Assembly: GCA_022843385.1 (NCBI GenBank)
Contig: JALHNT010000021.1
Coordinates: 62,001-126,000 of the forward strand
Direction of reading: 5' to 3'
From: Anaerolineae bacterium
GTDB lineage: Bacteria > Chloroflexota > Anaerolineae > Aggregatilineales > Phototrophicaceae
Length of the DNA: 64,000 bases
Shown here: in pieces, positions 1 through 10,666 of the stretch
Numbering within the stretch: the first letter of the stretch is position 1
Layout: every line of letters begins with the position of its first letter
Made by a program: the position numbers and the translations under genes
The notes under the pieces: model-generated
Seen by the model: only the letters and a program-made list of their open reading frames with translations
The model's database searches: none
Told to the model about the DNA's origin: nothing

Positions 1-507
1 TCGCTCAGTCAGATAACGGATCATCTCGAACGACAGACTGCCCGAACCGACGATCACCCCGGCGCGGAATTCGGTGACCGGTACGGCTGACTCGCGCAGC
101 GCGTCGCCGGTCTGCTGCCGTGACCGCAGATGATGCGACAGATCAGTGGTTGTATCGCCCAACCCGCCCAGGTAGATGATGCGCCCCACGCCCTGCCGCT
201 GCACCGCCGCGCCGAAGTTACGCGCTGCCTGCATATCGCGCTCGTGAAAATCCTCGCCGCCGCGCATACTGTGAATCAGATAATAGGCCGCGTCCATGCC
301 CGCCAGTGCGGCATCCAACGTTGCCGGTTGCAGGACATCGCCCTGTACTACCTCCACCTTCGGCAGCCACGAGCGCCCTTCCAACCGTGCCGGGTCGCGT
401 GCCAACACCCGCACCTGATAGCCGGCTTCCAGCAGCGCCGGAACCAGCCTGCCGCCGATGTATCCGGTCACACCGGTAACCAGTACTTGTTGAATCGCAG
501 TGTCCAT
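1..507 (-). CDS. NAD(P)-binding SDR-like reductase/epimerase, 3' part outside window
   Basis: The first 169 codons read without a stop from ATG at 507 to the window edge, so the C-terminus is missing. Residues 11-19 read TGVTGYIGG, the GxxGxxG dinucleotide-binding loop of atypical short-chain reductases. Next come a VLARDPARL strand end, as in NADP-preferring members, and the stretch AAYYLIHSM, typical of the NAD(P)H-binding group that often carries a C-terminal DUF2867 domain. YLGGLGD and FRAGVIVGSGS match the later strands of that fold. The substrate cannot be named. Upstream lies 1.3 kb of repeat-rich noncoding DNA, so the gene is probably transcribed from its own promoter. Confidence 0.85.
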   Translation of the reverse strand, partial: MDTAIQQVLVTGVTGYIGGRLVPALLEAGYQVRVLARDPARLEGRSWLPKVEVVQGDVLQPATLDAALAGMDAAYYLIHSMRGGEDFHERDMQAARNFGAAVQRQGVGRIIYLGGLGDTTTDLSHHLRSRQQTGDALRESAVPVTEFRAGVIVGSGSLSFEMIRYLTER

Positions 508-969
508 ATCACCGTTCAAGCGGGCAACCTCAACCTGTTATTATCCATACTCGACAGGAACAAAACCCCGCCTGGCACCATACAACGGCTGCCAACAGGG
601 GGGAACGAGGACAAACTCGGTATCTCGTGGGCAAATCATCTATCAGTATAGCAGGGCGGGGGTTGGTTCCTCCGCGTTTCACATCGGACTATCATCCCCT
701 GATCCGGATGCTCCACCCCCTGTGCTGAATTACGCTCCCTCAACCCCGGTTTTTCCCAACCGTTCTCTAACCCTGCGCCGACAGTCTTAACCCTCGCTCT
801 CCCGCAGAATGGTTGACGCCGACTCGCCTTAAGTCGTACCAAAAAGTTTACCAAAAGTTCACCCGTAAGCGGGGAAATGGGCGTATGCTGAGGGCAAGAA
901 GTCGTCAGTCGATAGCCGGTAGTCGATAGAGGAAAAGCTCATTACTCGTTACTCGTTCCTGACCGAACG

Positions 970-1029
970 CCAAAAGTCACAACATGCACTTTTGACTTTG
1001 ACGACTTTGACGACTTTTGTGACTTTTGG
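970..1029. repeat. 13-bp inverted repeat enclosing tandem 9-mers
   Basis: CCAAAAGTCACAA at 970-982 is perfectly complementary to TTGTGACTTTTGG at 1017-1029. The 34-nt interior holds two exact copies of GACTTTGAC (994-1002 and 1003-1011) and a partial third. It could fold into a long hairpin. No coding role is evident and the function is unknown. Confidence 0.85.
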
Positions 1030-1137
1030 GAGTGAACGGCGGGACACGACCCAATCTGACACAGGTCGCGTTAACATCGGCGCATCTCAGGGAGCGATCC
1101 GCCACCGCAAACACCGATCCGCCGGCGGCAGAGCGGA

Positions 1138-1179
1138 AGTGCTAAGTGCTAAGTTGAAAGTGCTGAGTCCTAAGTTGAA
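1138..1179. repeat. Six-unit heptamer array
   Basis: Six consecutive 7-mers each begin with AGT: AGTGCTA twice, AGTTGAA, AGTGCTG, AGTCCTA, AGTTGAA. Related words recur at about 1389-1405. The array lies in noncoding sequence. A degenerate tandem repeat of unknown function. Confidence 0.8.
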
Positions 1180-1275
1180 AGGAAAAGACCTCTGCTTTCT
1201 CTCTGTGTCTCTCTTGAAAACAGGCCTTGCAAAGTGTTGTCCGCCGCCAAGGGGTTAACCCCTCGGCTACCAGAA

Positions 1276-1378
1276 GATGCAAAGCCCACTAAAAGGGCTG
1301 CTTTCCAGAGTGTTTTTCCAGCGCCTTTAGTGCACTTACCGCATTTCCTGCTAGCTGGGTGGCTTCAGCCCCCAGCGG
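1276..1378 (-). repeat. Dispersed ~105-bp repeat, copy 1
   Basis: Read on the minus strand, it starts CCGCTGGGGGCTGAAGCC, continues through CACTAAAGGCGCTG and ends near TAGTGGGCTTTGC. This matches 9283-9394 on the plus strand in the same order with scattered differences, so the two copies are inverted relative to each other. Both contain short internal hairpins. A GGGGTTAACCCC palindrome (1251-1262) adjoins this copy. No open reading frame is conserved, which argues for a non-autonomous dispersed element. Confidence 0.75.
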
Positions 1379-1529
1379 ACTAGCGTTGTGAGTTGAAAGT
1401 GAAAGACTCGGAATGCACTCTGTGTTGGTTCTTTACTGATGGCTGAAAGCTATTCTGCACAACCTGCAAAAAAGATGCTTTTGCAGTTGCAGCATTTGCA
1501 GAATCTTGTGCAGATTCGCTCGGTTTTCA

Positions 1530-1556
1530 CTCTGTGTTCTCTGTGTCCTCTGTGTT
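1530..1556. repeat. CTCTGTG-word repeat
   Basis: Three near-copies of CTCTGTGT follow one another, then pyrimidine-rich TCTTTCCGTCTTTCTGTC text. It belongs with the copies at 1743-1779 and 37029-37065. Its complement reads as CACAGAG words, a repeat type commonly met in environmental bacterial genomes. Confidence 0.6.
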
Positions 1557-1676
1557 TGTCTTTCCGTCTTTCTGTCTTTGTCGTTGTGTCTGTCCGACGA
1601 CGACGACGACACAAAACCGGAGTTGCATAAAACGGGATTCTTGCAGTTGCAACGTTTGAGGGAAAACCAGTGTCCA

Positions 1677-1739
1677 TGATTCACGAATCGCAAAAAGGAC
1701 TGATGCGAATCTGACGAATCTGACGAATCGTGTGAATCA
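1677..1739. repeat. 8-bp inverted repeat enclosing tandem 9-mers
   Basis: TGATTCAC (1677-1684) pairs with GTGAATCA (1732-1739). Between them are two exact GAATCTGAC units (1707-1715 and 1716-1724) and a partial third. The design, arms around tandem 9-mers, repeats that of 970-1029 although the sequences differ. Confidence 0.75.
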
Positions 1740-1742
1740 CCA

Positions 1743-1779
1743 CTCTGATTTCTCTCTGTGTCCTCTGCATCTCTGTGGT
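1743..1779 (-). repeat. CACAGAG dispersed repeat, intergenic copy
   Basis: A 37-bp segment aligns without gaps to 37029-37065, with 29 of 37 positions identical by eye. On the minus strand it begins ACCACAGAG and ends CAGAGAGAAATCAGAG. This copy is noncoding, whereas the other lies in frame inside a glycosyltransferase gene. Confidence 0.75.
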
Positions 1780-1808
1780 CGGTTCTTCTTTCTTGGCGTT
1801 TTGACGAA

Positions 1809-2858
1809 CTAGCCGTCAAACACGGCAATCGTCGGTTGCTGACCAAACAGGCTGATCGTCCATGACTCGGTCAGTCGCAGGCGCTCGAAGGTCAGCCACT
1901 CCGGCCAGGTCGTCAGGAACACCGCCCGTCCGCCTGTGCGCAGCACCCGTTCACTGTCACGGCTGGCCTGTTGGTACAGCGCTTGCAGATCGGCATCCGG
2001 TTGAATCTGGCGTCCCCAGGGCAGGTTGCTGACAACGGCATCCACCGACTCATCGGCCAGCGGCAGCCGTCGCGCATCCCACTGGCAGATACACCATTCA
2101 CGGGTAGGGGCGGTTCGCGAACCGCCCCTACGCTGCCCATCATCCATATTCACCCGCGCTGCCGCCGCCGCCGGCACCACAACATCGCCGCCCAGTGGCA
2201 CGGCTCCCATCGCGGCTGCTTCCATCAGGATCGTTCCCGCGCCGCAGAAGGGATCGAGCAGGATATGGCCCGGATGAACGCCCGCCAACCGCAGCATGGC
2301 CGCCGCGACCGTCGCCTTCAACGAACCCGGACGCTGCGCCGCCTTGCCCAGCCGGTCATGCAGTGGATAGCGGGTCAGCCGCAGCCCGACCAGCGCGGTC
2401 TCATGCTCGATGAACAGGCGCAGGTTGTAATCGGCCTCGCGGTCATCCTCGGTGTACTGCCATGCGCGGATGCCTCCGGCTACCGCTGCCTTGATCTCAT
2501 CGGCCGTGTAATTGCGCTTGCCGACGAAGTTGGCGCTGATCGAATAACGGGGGGGTCGGCTGACCGGGCGCAGCGCGGTGATAGCTTCAGCCGCCGCTGG
2601 CAGATCCAGCCGAGCCGCCCACTCGCGCAGCCGGGTCAGGGTGTCGCGGGTATGACCGACACCTTGCCAATCCGCCAGATGCAGGAACACGTCATCAGCG
2701 GTTCGCAGCCCGACCAGCGCCCCGATCTGCGCCGCATCCAGCGCCGCCCGGATATGGCGGTAGCCGGTCTGGTGGATGCTGACTGTTGGGATTTCCCGCA
2801 GTTCATCAGCGGCGATGGCCTCCAGCCCGCGCGCGGTGATGACGAAAATGGTGGTCAT
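1809..2858 (-). CDS. THUMP-domain RNA guanine-N2 methyltransferase (Trm14/TrmN-like)
   Basis: A predicted SAM-dependent RNA methyltransferase that probably makes N2-methylguanosine in tRNA. The 349-residue protein opens with FVITARGLEAIAADEL, typical of this family, followed by a THUMP-like RNA-binding half. The catalytic half has motif I DPFCGAGTILMEAA near residues 200-214 and the SNLPWG signature near 277-282, the NPP[WY]G-type motif of base N-methyltransferases. Residues 243-252 (GGSRTAPT region) are encoded by an inserted 28-bp palindrome and sit between these motifs, presumably in a surface loop. ATG at 2858 overlaps the end of the SGNH hydrolase gene by 4 bp, so the two are likely co-transcribed. 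Family is secure, exact target less so. Confidence 0.88.
   Translation of the reverse strand: MTTIFVITARGLEAIAADELREIPTVSIHQTGYRHIRAALDAAQIGALVGLRTADDVFLHLADWQGVGHTRDTLTRLREWAARLDLPAAAEAITALRPVSRPPRYSISANFVGKRNYTADEIKAAVAGGIRAWQYTEDDREADYNLRLFIEHETALVGLRLTRYPLHDRLGKAAQRPGSLKATVAAAMLRLAGVHPGHILLDPFCGAGTILMEAAAMGAVPLGGDVVVPAAAAARVNMDDGQRRGGSRTAPTREWCICQWDARRLPLADESVDAVVSNLPWGRQIQPDADLQALYQQASRDSERVLRTGGRAVFLTTWPEWLTFERLRLTESWTISLFGQQPTIAVFDG
2104..2131. repeat. 28-bp perfect palindrome inside a gene (copy 1)
   Basis: The arms run from GTAGGGGCGGTTCG into its exact complement and meet at a central CG. The sequence lies in frame in the THUMP methyltransferase gene. A near-identical copy with one changed base is at 61085-61112, so this is a dispersed REP-like element rather than native gene sequence. 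Confidence 0.85.
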
Positions 2859-4393
2859 GGGGCGGGGATCAGACCCGATTCGGCCAGGAAGCGGGCATAA
2901 ATCGCGGCCTGCGCCAGCGTCCCCGGCGGACGCATATGGATACCGTCGGCGCTCCAGTAATCAGCCTGCACCGCCAGTTCGCCGGCCAGATCAATCAGCG
3001 GCACATCCTGCTCGGCGGCCAGTGCTTCGATGATCTGATTGTTCTCGTCCACGGCCGCCCGCCAGTACACCGGACGCGCCGAGTCGGTGTAATAGGCCCA
3101 GGTCGAAAGTACCGGCTGCACCCCGTTGGCCTGGGCGATCACCAATGTGTTACGCAGGTTGCGCTCGAAATAAGCCGATGAGTTTCGCGCCACCCGTTCC
3201 TCCACCGGCAGCGCATCATTCTGGCAGCCGGCCTGGGGCAGCTCGAACCACGAGTTGAGCGTCAACGGGTTCGGCATCCAGCCCAGGTTGACGGCGGCGA
3301 AGCGGTACAATGCGCTCGGACTGAGAGGAGTATCCCGTTCCACCCAGAAGCCTTTCGTGCCGTTCAACCCGCGCAGCGCATTCAAGCCCTGGAAGCAATC
3401 CACTGAAAGCTGCTCACGTGGCACAATATCGTTCACGCTGTCGTAGAGGATAATCATGTCCGGCTCCAGCTCCAGCACGCGGAACTGAAAATTGACCAGC
3501 GTCTCCCACGATGAATAACCGATGAAGCCGCCATTGATCACCTCGACCTGGCTGTAGCCGTACTGGTCGCGCAGCACGGTCTGTAACTGCGCCGGATAGG
3601 CTTCCTCAGCCGAGGTGGCTGAACTGTAGGTGGTCGAACCGCCCAGCGCCACGATGCGATATACCCCCTCCGGTTTGGGCAGGGTGATTTCCGGCCCGCG
3701 ATAACCCAGCCGGTTGTGACCGGGGTAATCGGGCGACGGGGCGTAATTGACATACGGCAGCGGGATCAGCACCGCGTTCTCCGCCCGAATTTCTTCGAGC
3801 GAATACACATACTTGATGCGATCTTCGCGGCTGCCAAAACGGGTGAAGTAGAAGCGCAGCACCCCATCGATCACCACCAGCGTCACCAGCACACTCAGGC
3901 TGATGAGCGCCAGCCGCCGGATGAGCTGCGTCCGCCGGATGAAACCGGTTGTCAGCCGGTAAACCTGCCCTGTCACCCTGACCAGCCAACCCAACCGCAG
4001 CAGCCCGGCTGCCCCCAGCGCCAGCAGCCCGCCCCAGAACAGCGGATCGCTCACCAGAATGCTCACCGGCTGTACATACTCGCGCTGGCTGCCATCGGTC
4101 AGGATCACGCTCAGGCGCGGCTGGGCCTGCTCATCGATGCATACCGTCTGCTCGCCCTGGCCGACCTGTGGCTGTTGGTTGACATAGACCTCGCGGATGC
4201 CCTCGACCTGCCAGCGCATCATCAGGCAGTCGCCAGGCAGCAGCACCAGCCCGCGCTCCACCGTCAATTGGATGACCGCCTCGCCATCCCGTGCGTCCAG
4301 ACGCGCCGGTGATAATCCGGAGATGACCAGAATCCCCAACAGGATCAGCCCCAGCAGCGCCAGCAGGATTGAGAGGGTGTTGGTTAAGCGCAA
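2855..4393 (-). CDS. Membrane-anchored SGNH/GDSL-type hydrolase
   Basis: A predicted esterase or acyltransferase-like hydrolase held in the membrane with its catalytic domain outside. The 512-residue protein has an N-terminal membrane segment (about residues 7-28) and two more hydrophobic stretches near 118-137 and 160-180. The SGNH blocks follow: VALGGSTTYSS near residue 250 (nucleophile Ser), NGGFIGYSS, YDSVNDI, and DGIHMRPPG near 482 (catalytic Asp and His). The start appears to be TTG at 4393: no ATG is in frame just upstream, and GGAGAT sits at the right distance. It overlaps the methyltransferase gene by 4 bp. The substrate is unknown. Cell-wall or exopolysaccharide ester work is plausible. 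Confidence 0.8.
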   Translation of the reverse strand: MRLTNTLSILLALLGLILLGILVISGLSPARLDARDGEAVIQLTVERGLVLLPGDCLMMRWQVEGIREVYVNQQPQVGQGEQTVCIDEQAQPRLSVILTDGSQREYVQPVSILVSDPLFWGGLLALGAAGLLRLGWLVRVTGQVYRLTTGFIRRTQLIRRLALISLSVLVTLVVIDGVLRFYFTRFGSREDRIKYVYSLEEIRAENAVLIPLPYVNYAPSPDYPGHNRLGYRGPEITLPKPEGVYRIVALGGSTTYSSATSAEEAYPAQLQTVLRDQYGYSQVEVINGGFIGYSSWETLVNFQFRVLELEPDMIILYDSVNDIVPREQLSVDCFQGLNALRGLNGTKGFWVERDTPLSPSALYRFAAVNLGWMPNPLTLNSWFELPQAGCQNDALPVEERVARNSSAYFERNLRNTLVIAQANGVQPVLSTWAYYTDSARPVYWRAAVDENNQIIEALAAEQDVPLIDLAGELAVQADYWSADGIHMRPPGTLAQAAIYARFLAESGLIPAP

Positions 4394-4405
4394 CGATGAT
4401 CTCCG

Positions 4406-5161
4406 TTATTGGATGCAGCCGGCTTTGGCATATTGGGCGTAGGCTTTCAATTCGGTTCGGATGCTGGAATGACGCTTCAGCCAGGCATCGATCACCTCCT
4501 GCACCAGTTCACGATGATGCAAACTCCAGTGACCCAACCCGTGTAAGGCGCTTTCACGGCAGGCATCCGAGTCCAGATCGAGGATTTGCGGCATCACCAG
4601 TAGGCAGGCCTGCACAATCTGCCGGTAATCATCCAGATCAATGCGCAGGATGTCCGCTTTCCAGAGGGCTTTGATCGTCTCGCTCAGATTGAGCTGCTCG
4701 ACAAAATGGGTGTCGTGGCTGGCATTCGAACTGAGGGGCAATAAGTCCCACCACATATAGCAGATGCTGTTCAATGGATTGCCGCTTTCACTCCGGTGAC
4801 CGAGTGCAGCGGTGCAGCGTACCGCGAACAGCTTGTCGAACAGATGGTACATGGCCTGAATACAGGCGATTCGGTCAGCTACCGGCACGGCTGTATCGCG
4901 TAAGGTCAGCAGATGATCCGAGCAGGCATTATCCACCAGAAACCACAAGCCCTGCTTAAGCTGCTCATCGCTATAGCCTTCCAGCGCTGGCACCGGATCG
5001 CTGAACAGCCGGGTGACATAGGCCACCGTCAGTGCGGCCTGCCCGCTGGCATCCCAATGATCCTGGTCGATGTCCCAGTACCATGCCGGTTCCTGCACCG
5101 GGTGATCGAAAACATACGCGATCCAGGCTTCAAACGATAAATCGGTCAGCAGTTGCCCCAT
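4406..5161 (-). CDS. Hypothetical protein, 251 residues
   Basis: Not recognised. It is soluble-looking and rich in Leu, Trp, His and Asp, and predicted mostly helical. The C-terminal third (SALHGLGHWSLHHRELV) resembles the helical pairs of HEAT-like repeats, but no catalytic motif is visible. Start chosen at ATG 5161, preceded by AGAAGGA at 4 nt. A longer frame to 5239 would run into the aldo/keto reductase gene. It lies 37 nt after that gene and 12 nt before the SGNH hydrolase start, so it is probably part of the same minus-strand operon. Confidence 0.65.
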   Translation of the reverse strand: MGQLLTDLSFEAWIAYVFDHPVQEPAWYWDIDQDHWDASGQAALTVAYVTRLFSDPVPALEGYSDEQLKQGLWFLVDNACSDHLLTLRDTAVPVADRIACIQAMYHLFDKLFAVRCTAALGHRSESGNPLNSICYMWWDLLPLSSNASHDTHFVEQLNLSETIKALWKADILRIDLDDYRQIVQACLLVMPQILDLDSDACRESALHGLGHWSLHHRELVQEVIDAWLKRHSSIRTELKAYAQYAKAGCIQ

Positions 5162-5198
5162 GATTCCTTCTTGAAATCGGTTCTGCGCCTTAAGGCCA

Positions 5199-6164
5199 TC
5201 AGAACCCCTTGCACACTTCATCCAACTGACGCTGTTCATCGGCGCTCAACTGCACCGCCTCAGCCCCCAGCGCTTCCTCTAACTGAGCTACGGTGCGCGC
5301 CCCGATGATCGGCGCGGTGATGACCGGTTTCGCCAGCATCCACGCCAGCGCGATCTGCGCCATCGGCACACCATGCTCGGCAGCGATGGCCTTCACCCCA
5401 TCCAGCGCGGCATAGGCCCGTTCGTCGTTGACCAGCTTCTGGATCAACCCGCCGCTGGCGCGGGTGGTATCAACCGACCGCTGCACACGGGTGTACTTGC
5501 CCGTCAGGAATCCGGCGGCTAACGGACTGTAGGGGATGACCCCGATGCCCTGATCGGCGCAGGTCGCCATCAGCTCACGCTCGAACTCGTCGCGGTGCAA
5601 CAGGCTGTAGTGGGGTTGCAGACAATCGAAGCGGACGAGCCGCTGCACATCGCTCACCCACAGGCTCTTCATCAACAGCCAGGCCGGGTAATTGCTGGCT
5701 CCGATATAGCGGATTTTCCCGCTTCGCACCAGGTCATCCAGCGCCCGCAGCGTTTCCTCCAGCGGCGTCTCCTCGTCCGGCCAATGCACCTGATACAGAT
5801 CGATGATGTCGGTTTGCAAGCGGCGCAGGCTGTCCTCGACCGCCTGTACCAGATGGGCGCGGCTCAGTCCCTCGCCATTCGGCCCCTGCCACATCCGCCC
5901 CCGGCCTTTGGTGGCGATCACCAGTTCGCGGCGCGGCTTATCCTTCATCCATCTGCCGATGATCGTCTCCGACTCGCCGCCGTGATTGCCCTCGATCCAG
6001 CGCGAATAGATGTCCGCCGTATCGAAGAAGGTGATGCCGGCCTCATACGCCTGATCCATGATGGCGAACGAGGTCGCCTCATCGGCTGACCAGCCAAAGG
6101 TCATCGTCCCCAGACATAAACGGCTGACCCGTAAGCCGGTTCGCCCCAGCCGAATCGTTTCCAT
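5199..6164 (-). CDS. Aldo/keto reductase
   Basis: A 321-residue NADPH-dependent oxidoreductase with the (alpha/beta)8 barrel of the AKR superfamily. The catalytic tetrad is visible: D48 and Y53 in FFDTADIY, K86 in LVIATKG, and H127 in LYQVHWPD. The end of the protein carries the nucleotide-binding stretch [13 protein letters not shown]. Start set at ATG 6164 ([10 protein letters not shown]), which has GAGG 7 nt upstream. An upstream in-frame start at 6215 would add a non-conserved leader. Sequence features resemble the AKR group acting on small aldehydes and ketones. The substrate cannot be told. First gene of the 6164-to-1809 minus-strand run. Confidence 0.92.
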   Translation of the reverse strand: METIRLGRTGLRVSRLCLGTMTFGWSADEATSFAIMDQAYEAGITFFDTADIYSRWIEGNHGGESETIIGRWMKDKPRRELVIATKGRGRMWQGPNGEGLSRAHLVQAVEDSLRRLQTDIIDLYQVHWPDEETPLEETLRALDDLVRSGKIRYIGASNYPAWLLMKSLWVSDVQRLVRFDCLQPHYSLLHRDEFERELMATCADQGIGVIPYSPLAAGFLTGKYTRVQRSVDTTRASGGLIQKLVNDERAYAALDGVKAIAAEHGVPMAQIALAWMLAKPVITAPIIGARTVAQLEEALGAEAVQLSADEQRQLDEVCKGF

Positions 6165-6282
6165 CAATAACCTCGCGTTAGTACAACGTAAGAAATGAAC
6201 GCCCGCCACGATCATGACTTGTCGAGCATGGTTGACGCTACTATGATAACGCTTTGGCCTTTAAGCCGCCCACTGCGCGGAC

Positions 6283-6288
6283 TATAAT
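6283..6288 (+). promoter_or_regulatory. Candidate -10 element for secA
   Basis: Consensus TATAAT lies 63 nt before the secA ATG. A weak -35 match (TTTAAG at 6260-6265) is at 17-nt spacing. The gap between divergent genes makes a promoter necessary here. Confidence 0.5.
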
Positions 6289-6350
6289 CCTCGCGGCCTG
6301 TCATCCATTGGTTGTGTAGAGGCTAACCTGCCTCGGAGAAATGGAAGTCT

Positions 6351-9230
<2,880 letters not shown>

Positions 9231-9282
9231 GCGTTTCGTGACGGAAGCACGTCTGAACAAGGGATGAAAACGGGCTGTGGAA

Positions 9283-9394
9283 CCGCTGGGGGCTGAAGCC
9301 GCCCAGCTACCGGTAAATCGGTAAGCGCACTAAAGGCGCTGAAAAAGACAGCCTGAGGCAGAAGCCCCTTCAGTGGGCTTTCCGTCTGCAGCGG
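9283..9394 (+). repeat. Dispersed ~105-bp repeat, copy 2
   Basis: It starts CCGCTGGGGGCTGAAGCC, has an internal hairpin AGCGCACTAAAGGCGCT (9324-9340) and a second stem around GAAGCCCCTTCAGTGGGC, and ends near CTGCAGCGG. It is inverted relative to copy 1 at 1276-1378. The pair flanks the 1809-9230 gene block. Confidence 0.75.
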
Positions 9395-9517
9395 ACATCC
9401 AGTTGAAGGCTCTGTTTTCAACGAAGGGGGTTCGGGGGAGGGCAGAGTGGCGTTTTCCCGTCAGCCCTCCCGTCATTCATATGACGAATAGCACCAGCGC
9501 AAAAGGAGTCATGGTTG

Positions 9518-9523
9518 TATAAT
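9518..9523 (+). promoter_or_regulatory. Candidate -10 element
   Basis: TATAAT about 70 nt upstream of the winged-helix gene. No convincing -35 hexamer was found. Confidence 0.35.
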
Positions 9524-9594
9524 CGGGCGTAGTCAGTACAATACATTCATCCGTCGGTGAATACCTCAAAAATTTTCTTAAAAGGATCGTGTTG

Positions 9595-9987
9595 GTGATT
9601 ACTGGGGTAGCGAAGATGACTCACACTGATTTTACATCCCGGCGGGTGGTCGATATTGAGCCGAAGATGGCAGCCTTTCTACAGGAAAAGGTCAATACCT
9701 TCATCAAGTGGGACCTGGTACGCTTCTTTCACGATAATCCACATGCGATGGATACAGCGGAAAATGTAGCCCGCTACACCGGGCGTGAGCCAGATGCTAT
9801 TCAGGATGATCTGCGCGATCTGGTGGGTACTGGTGTGCTGGAGAAGGAAGAAGTGGCTGGACGTTCGCTCTACCGCCTCGCTTCTGATAACACCATGAAA
9901 GAGATGATCTCATCGTTTGTGCGCGCTTGTGATGATCGCATGTTCCGCGTGAAAGCGATCAACTACGTCATCCGCGCCATGCGCTGA
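9595..9987 (+). CDS. Winged-helix domain protein, putative regulator
   Basis: A roughly 130-residue protein. The middle part (TAENVARYTGREPDAIQDDL then VLEKEEVAGRSLYRL) has the helix-turn-helix plus beta-wing pattern of winged-helix DNA-binding domains such as MarR- or ArsR-like proteins, with a helical tail. No metal or ligand residues stand out. Start uncertain: GTG at 9595 has AAAGGA 9 nt upstream and is preferred here. GTG 9589 and ATG 9616 are alternatives. It is followed after 11 nt by two small membrane-protein genes, suggesting a three-gene unit. The DNA target is unknown, and a protein-interaction role is possible. Confidence 0.65.
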   Translation: MITGVAKMTHTDFTSRRVVDIEPKMAAFLQEKVNTFIKWDLVRFFHDNPHAMDTAENVARYTGREPDAIQDDLRDLVGTGVLEKEEVAGRSLYRLASDNTMKEMISSFVRACDDRMFRVKAINYVIRAMR

Positions 9988-9998
9988 TCGGGGCGTCT

Positions 9999-10289
9999 GT
10001 GGGCGCGGTATCGATCAGCCAGTTTATTACACTCTATGCCTGGTTCGTACTGGCGTTCATGCTCCTCTTCCTCATGCTGATTGCCCGCCATTACCAACGT
10101 TTTGCCTCCATTCGCACCCATTATGCCTGGTTTGCCCTGCCTATCCTGTTATTTGGCGCGGCCACCATGCGCTATTCCAGCGTCAACCAGATCGCTGGCG
10201 ATCCAGCGGCGGATGTGATGCTCGGCATCGCGGGGCTGGCGCTGCTTGGTCTCTCCCTGTTCCTCTATTCCATCATGACCCGGCGTTAA
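9999..10289 (+). CDS. Small three-helix membrane protein
   Basis: 96 residues, starting at GTG 9999. Hydrophobic segments at about residues 7-27, 41-58 and 70-90 (ITLYAWFVLAFMLLFLMLIA, YAWFALPILLFGAATM, MLGIAGLALLGLSLFLYS) predict three membrane helices. No family was recognised. It sits between the winged-helix gene (11 nt) and another small membrane-protein gene (4 nt), so the three are probably co-transcribed and may form a sensor or envelope module. That link is only inference. Confidence 0.6.
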   Translation: MGAVSISQFITLYAWFVLAFMLLFLMLIARHYQRFASIRTHYAWFALPILLFGAATMRYSSVNQIAGDPAADVMLGIAGLALLGLSLFLYSIMTRR

Positions 10290-10293
10290 CACC

Positions 10294-10620
10294 ATGCTTG
10301 TGATTGGCAGCAGTTGGTTTGGTCTGATCGGGATGGCGGCCATGGCTGTAGCGCTGGTGGTATTGGCGCTGTTGAGCAAACGTCTGGGGTCGGTCACGCG
10401 GTCGCCGCGCTACTACCGCATCCTTTATCTCTCAACCGGGCTGGTCATCATCAGTCTGTTGGGGCGCATCTTCAACCTGCTACGCGGCGCTGACCTGCAT
10501 CTGCTGCGTGATGATCCGCTGTGGGTGACGATTTATGTCGGGCTGCCGGCGCTGGCGCTGACGCTGGCGGTGATAACCGGTTGGCGATACTGGAGCTGGC
10601 TGTTAGCAGAGCGCGGCTAA
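10294..10620 (+). CDS. Small membrane protein
   Basis: 108 residues with an N-terminal hydrophobic segment (GLIGMAAMAVALVVLALLSK), a second around LYLSTGLVIISLLGRIF, and a third around IYVGLPALALTLAVITG. Three membrane helices are predicted. No family was recognised. It starts at ATG 10294, four nt after the previous small membrane gene. Its final codons overlap the -35 of the adenosine deaminase promoter. Confidence 0.6.
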   Translation: MLVIGSSWFGLIGMAAMAVALVVLALLSKRLGSVTRSPRYYRILYLSTGLVIISLLGRIFNLLRGADLHLLRDDPLWVTIYVGLPALALTLAVITGWRYWSWLLAERG

Positions 10621-10631
10621 ATCGCTATAAT
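10603..10631 (+). promoter_or_regulatory. Candidate sigma-70-type promoter for add
   Basis: -35 TTAGCA (10603-10608, 4 of 6 consensus), 17-nt spacer, -10 TATAAT (10626-10631). The leader to the ATG is about 30 nt. Confidence 0.6.
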
Positions 10632-10666
10632 GGACTCTGTAGGGTTCTGCTTTACCAGCGAGGCTC

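Larger units (their letters stand above)
508..1808. other. Noncoding, repeat-rich intergenic region
   Basis: No credible gene lies here. The short open frames are low-complexity and overlap on both strands. The region holds several unrelated repeat types listed separately: an inverted repeat enclosing 9-mers (970-1029), an array of heptamers (1138-1179), one copy of a roughly 105-bp dispersed repeat (1276-1378), CTCTGTG-type words (1530-1556 and 1743-1779), a CGA triplet run near 1597-1612, and a second inverted repeat enclosing 9-mers (1677-1739). Word-like text such as two near-copies of AGTCGATAG (about 909-930) and ACTCGTTACTCGTT (about 943-956) fills part of the rest. From 508 to about 840 nothing is recognisable. 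Confidence 0.8.
9231..9594. other. Intergenic region with dispersed repeat and hairpin
   Basis: It holds the second copy of the ~105-bp repeat (9283-9394), then a stem with perfect 8-bp arms GGGAGGGC (9436-9443) and GCCCTCCC (9464-9471), and a -10-like TATAAT (9518-9523) facing the winged-helix gene. The hairpin has no U-tract, so a terminator role for secA is uncertain. Confidence 0.7.

Noticed and set aside
1433..1846. A 137-residue minus-strand open frame rich in Ser, Asp and Arg
   Set aside because: It is translated from CACAGAG-type and 9-mer repeats and overlaps other frames. No protein family.
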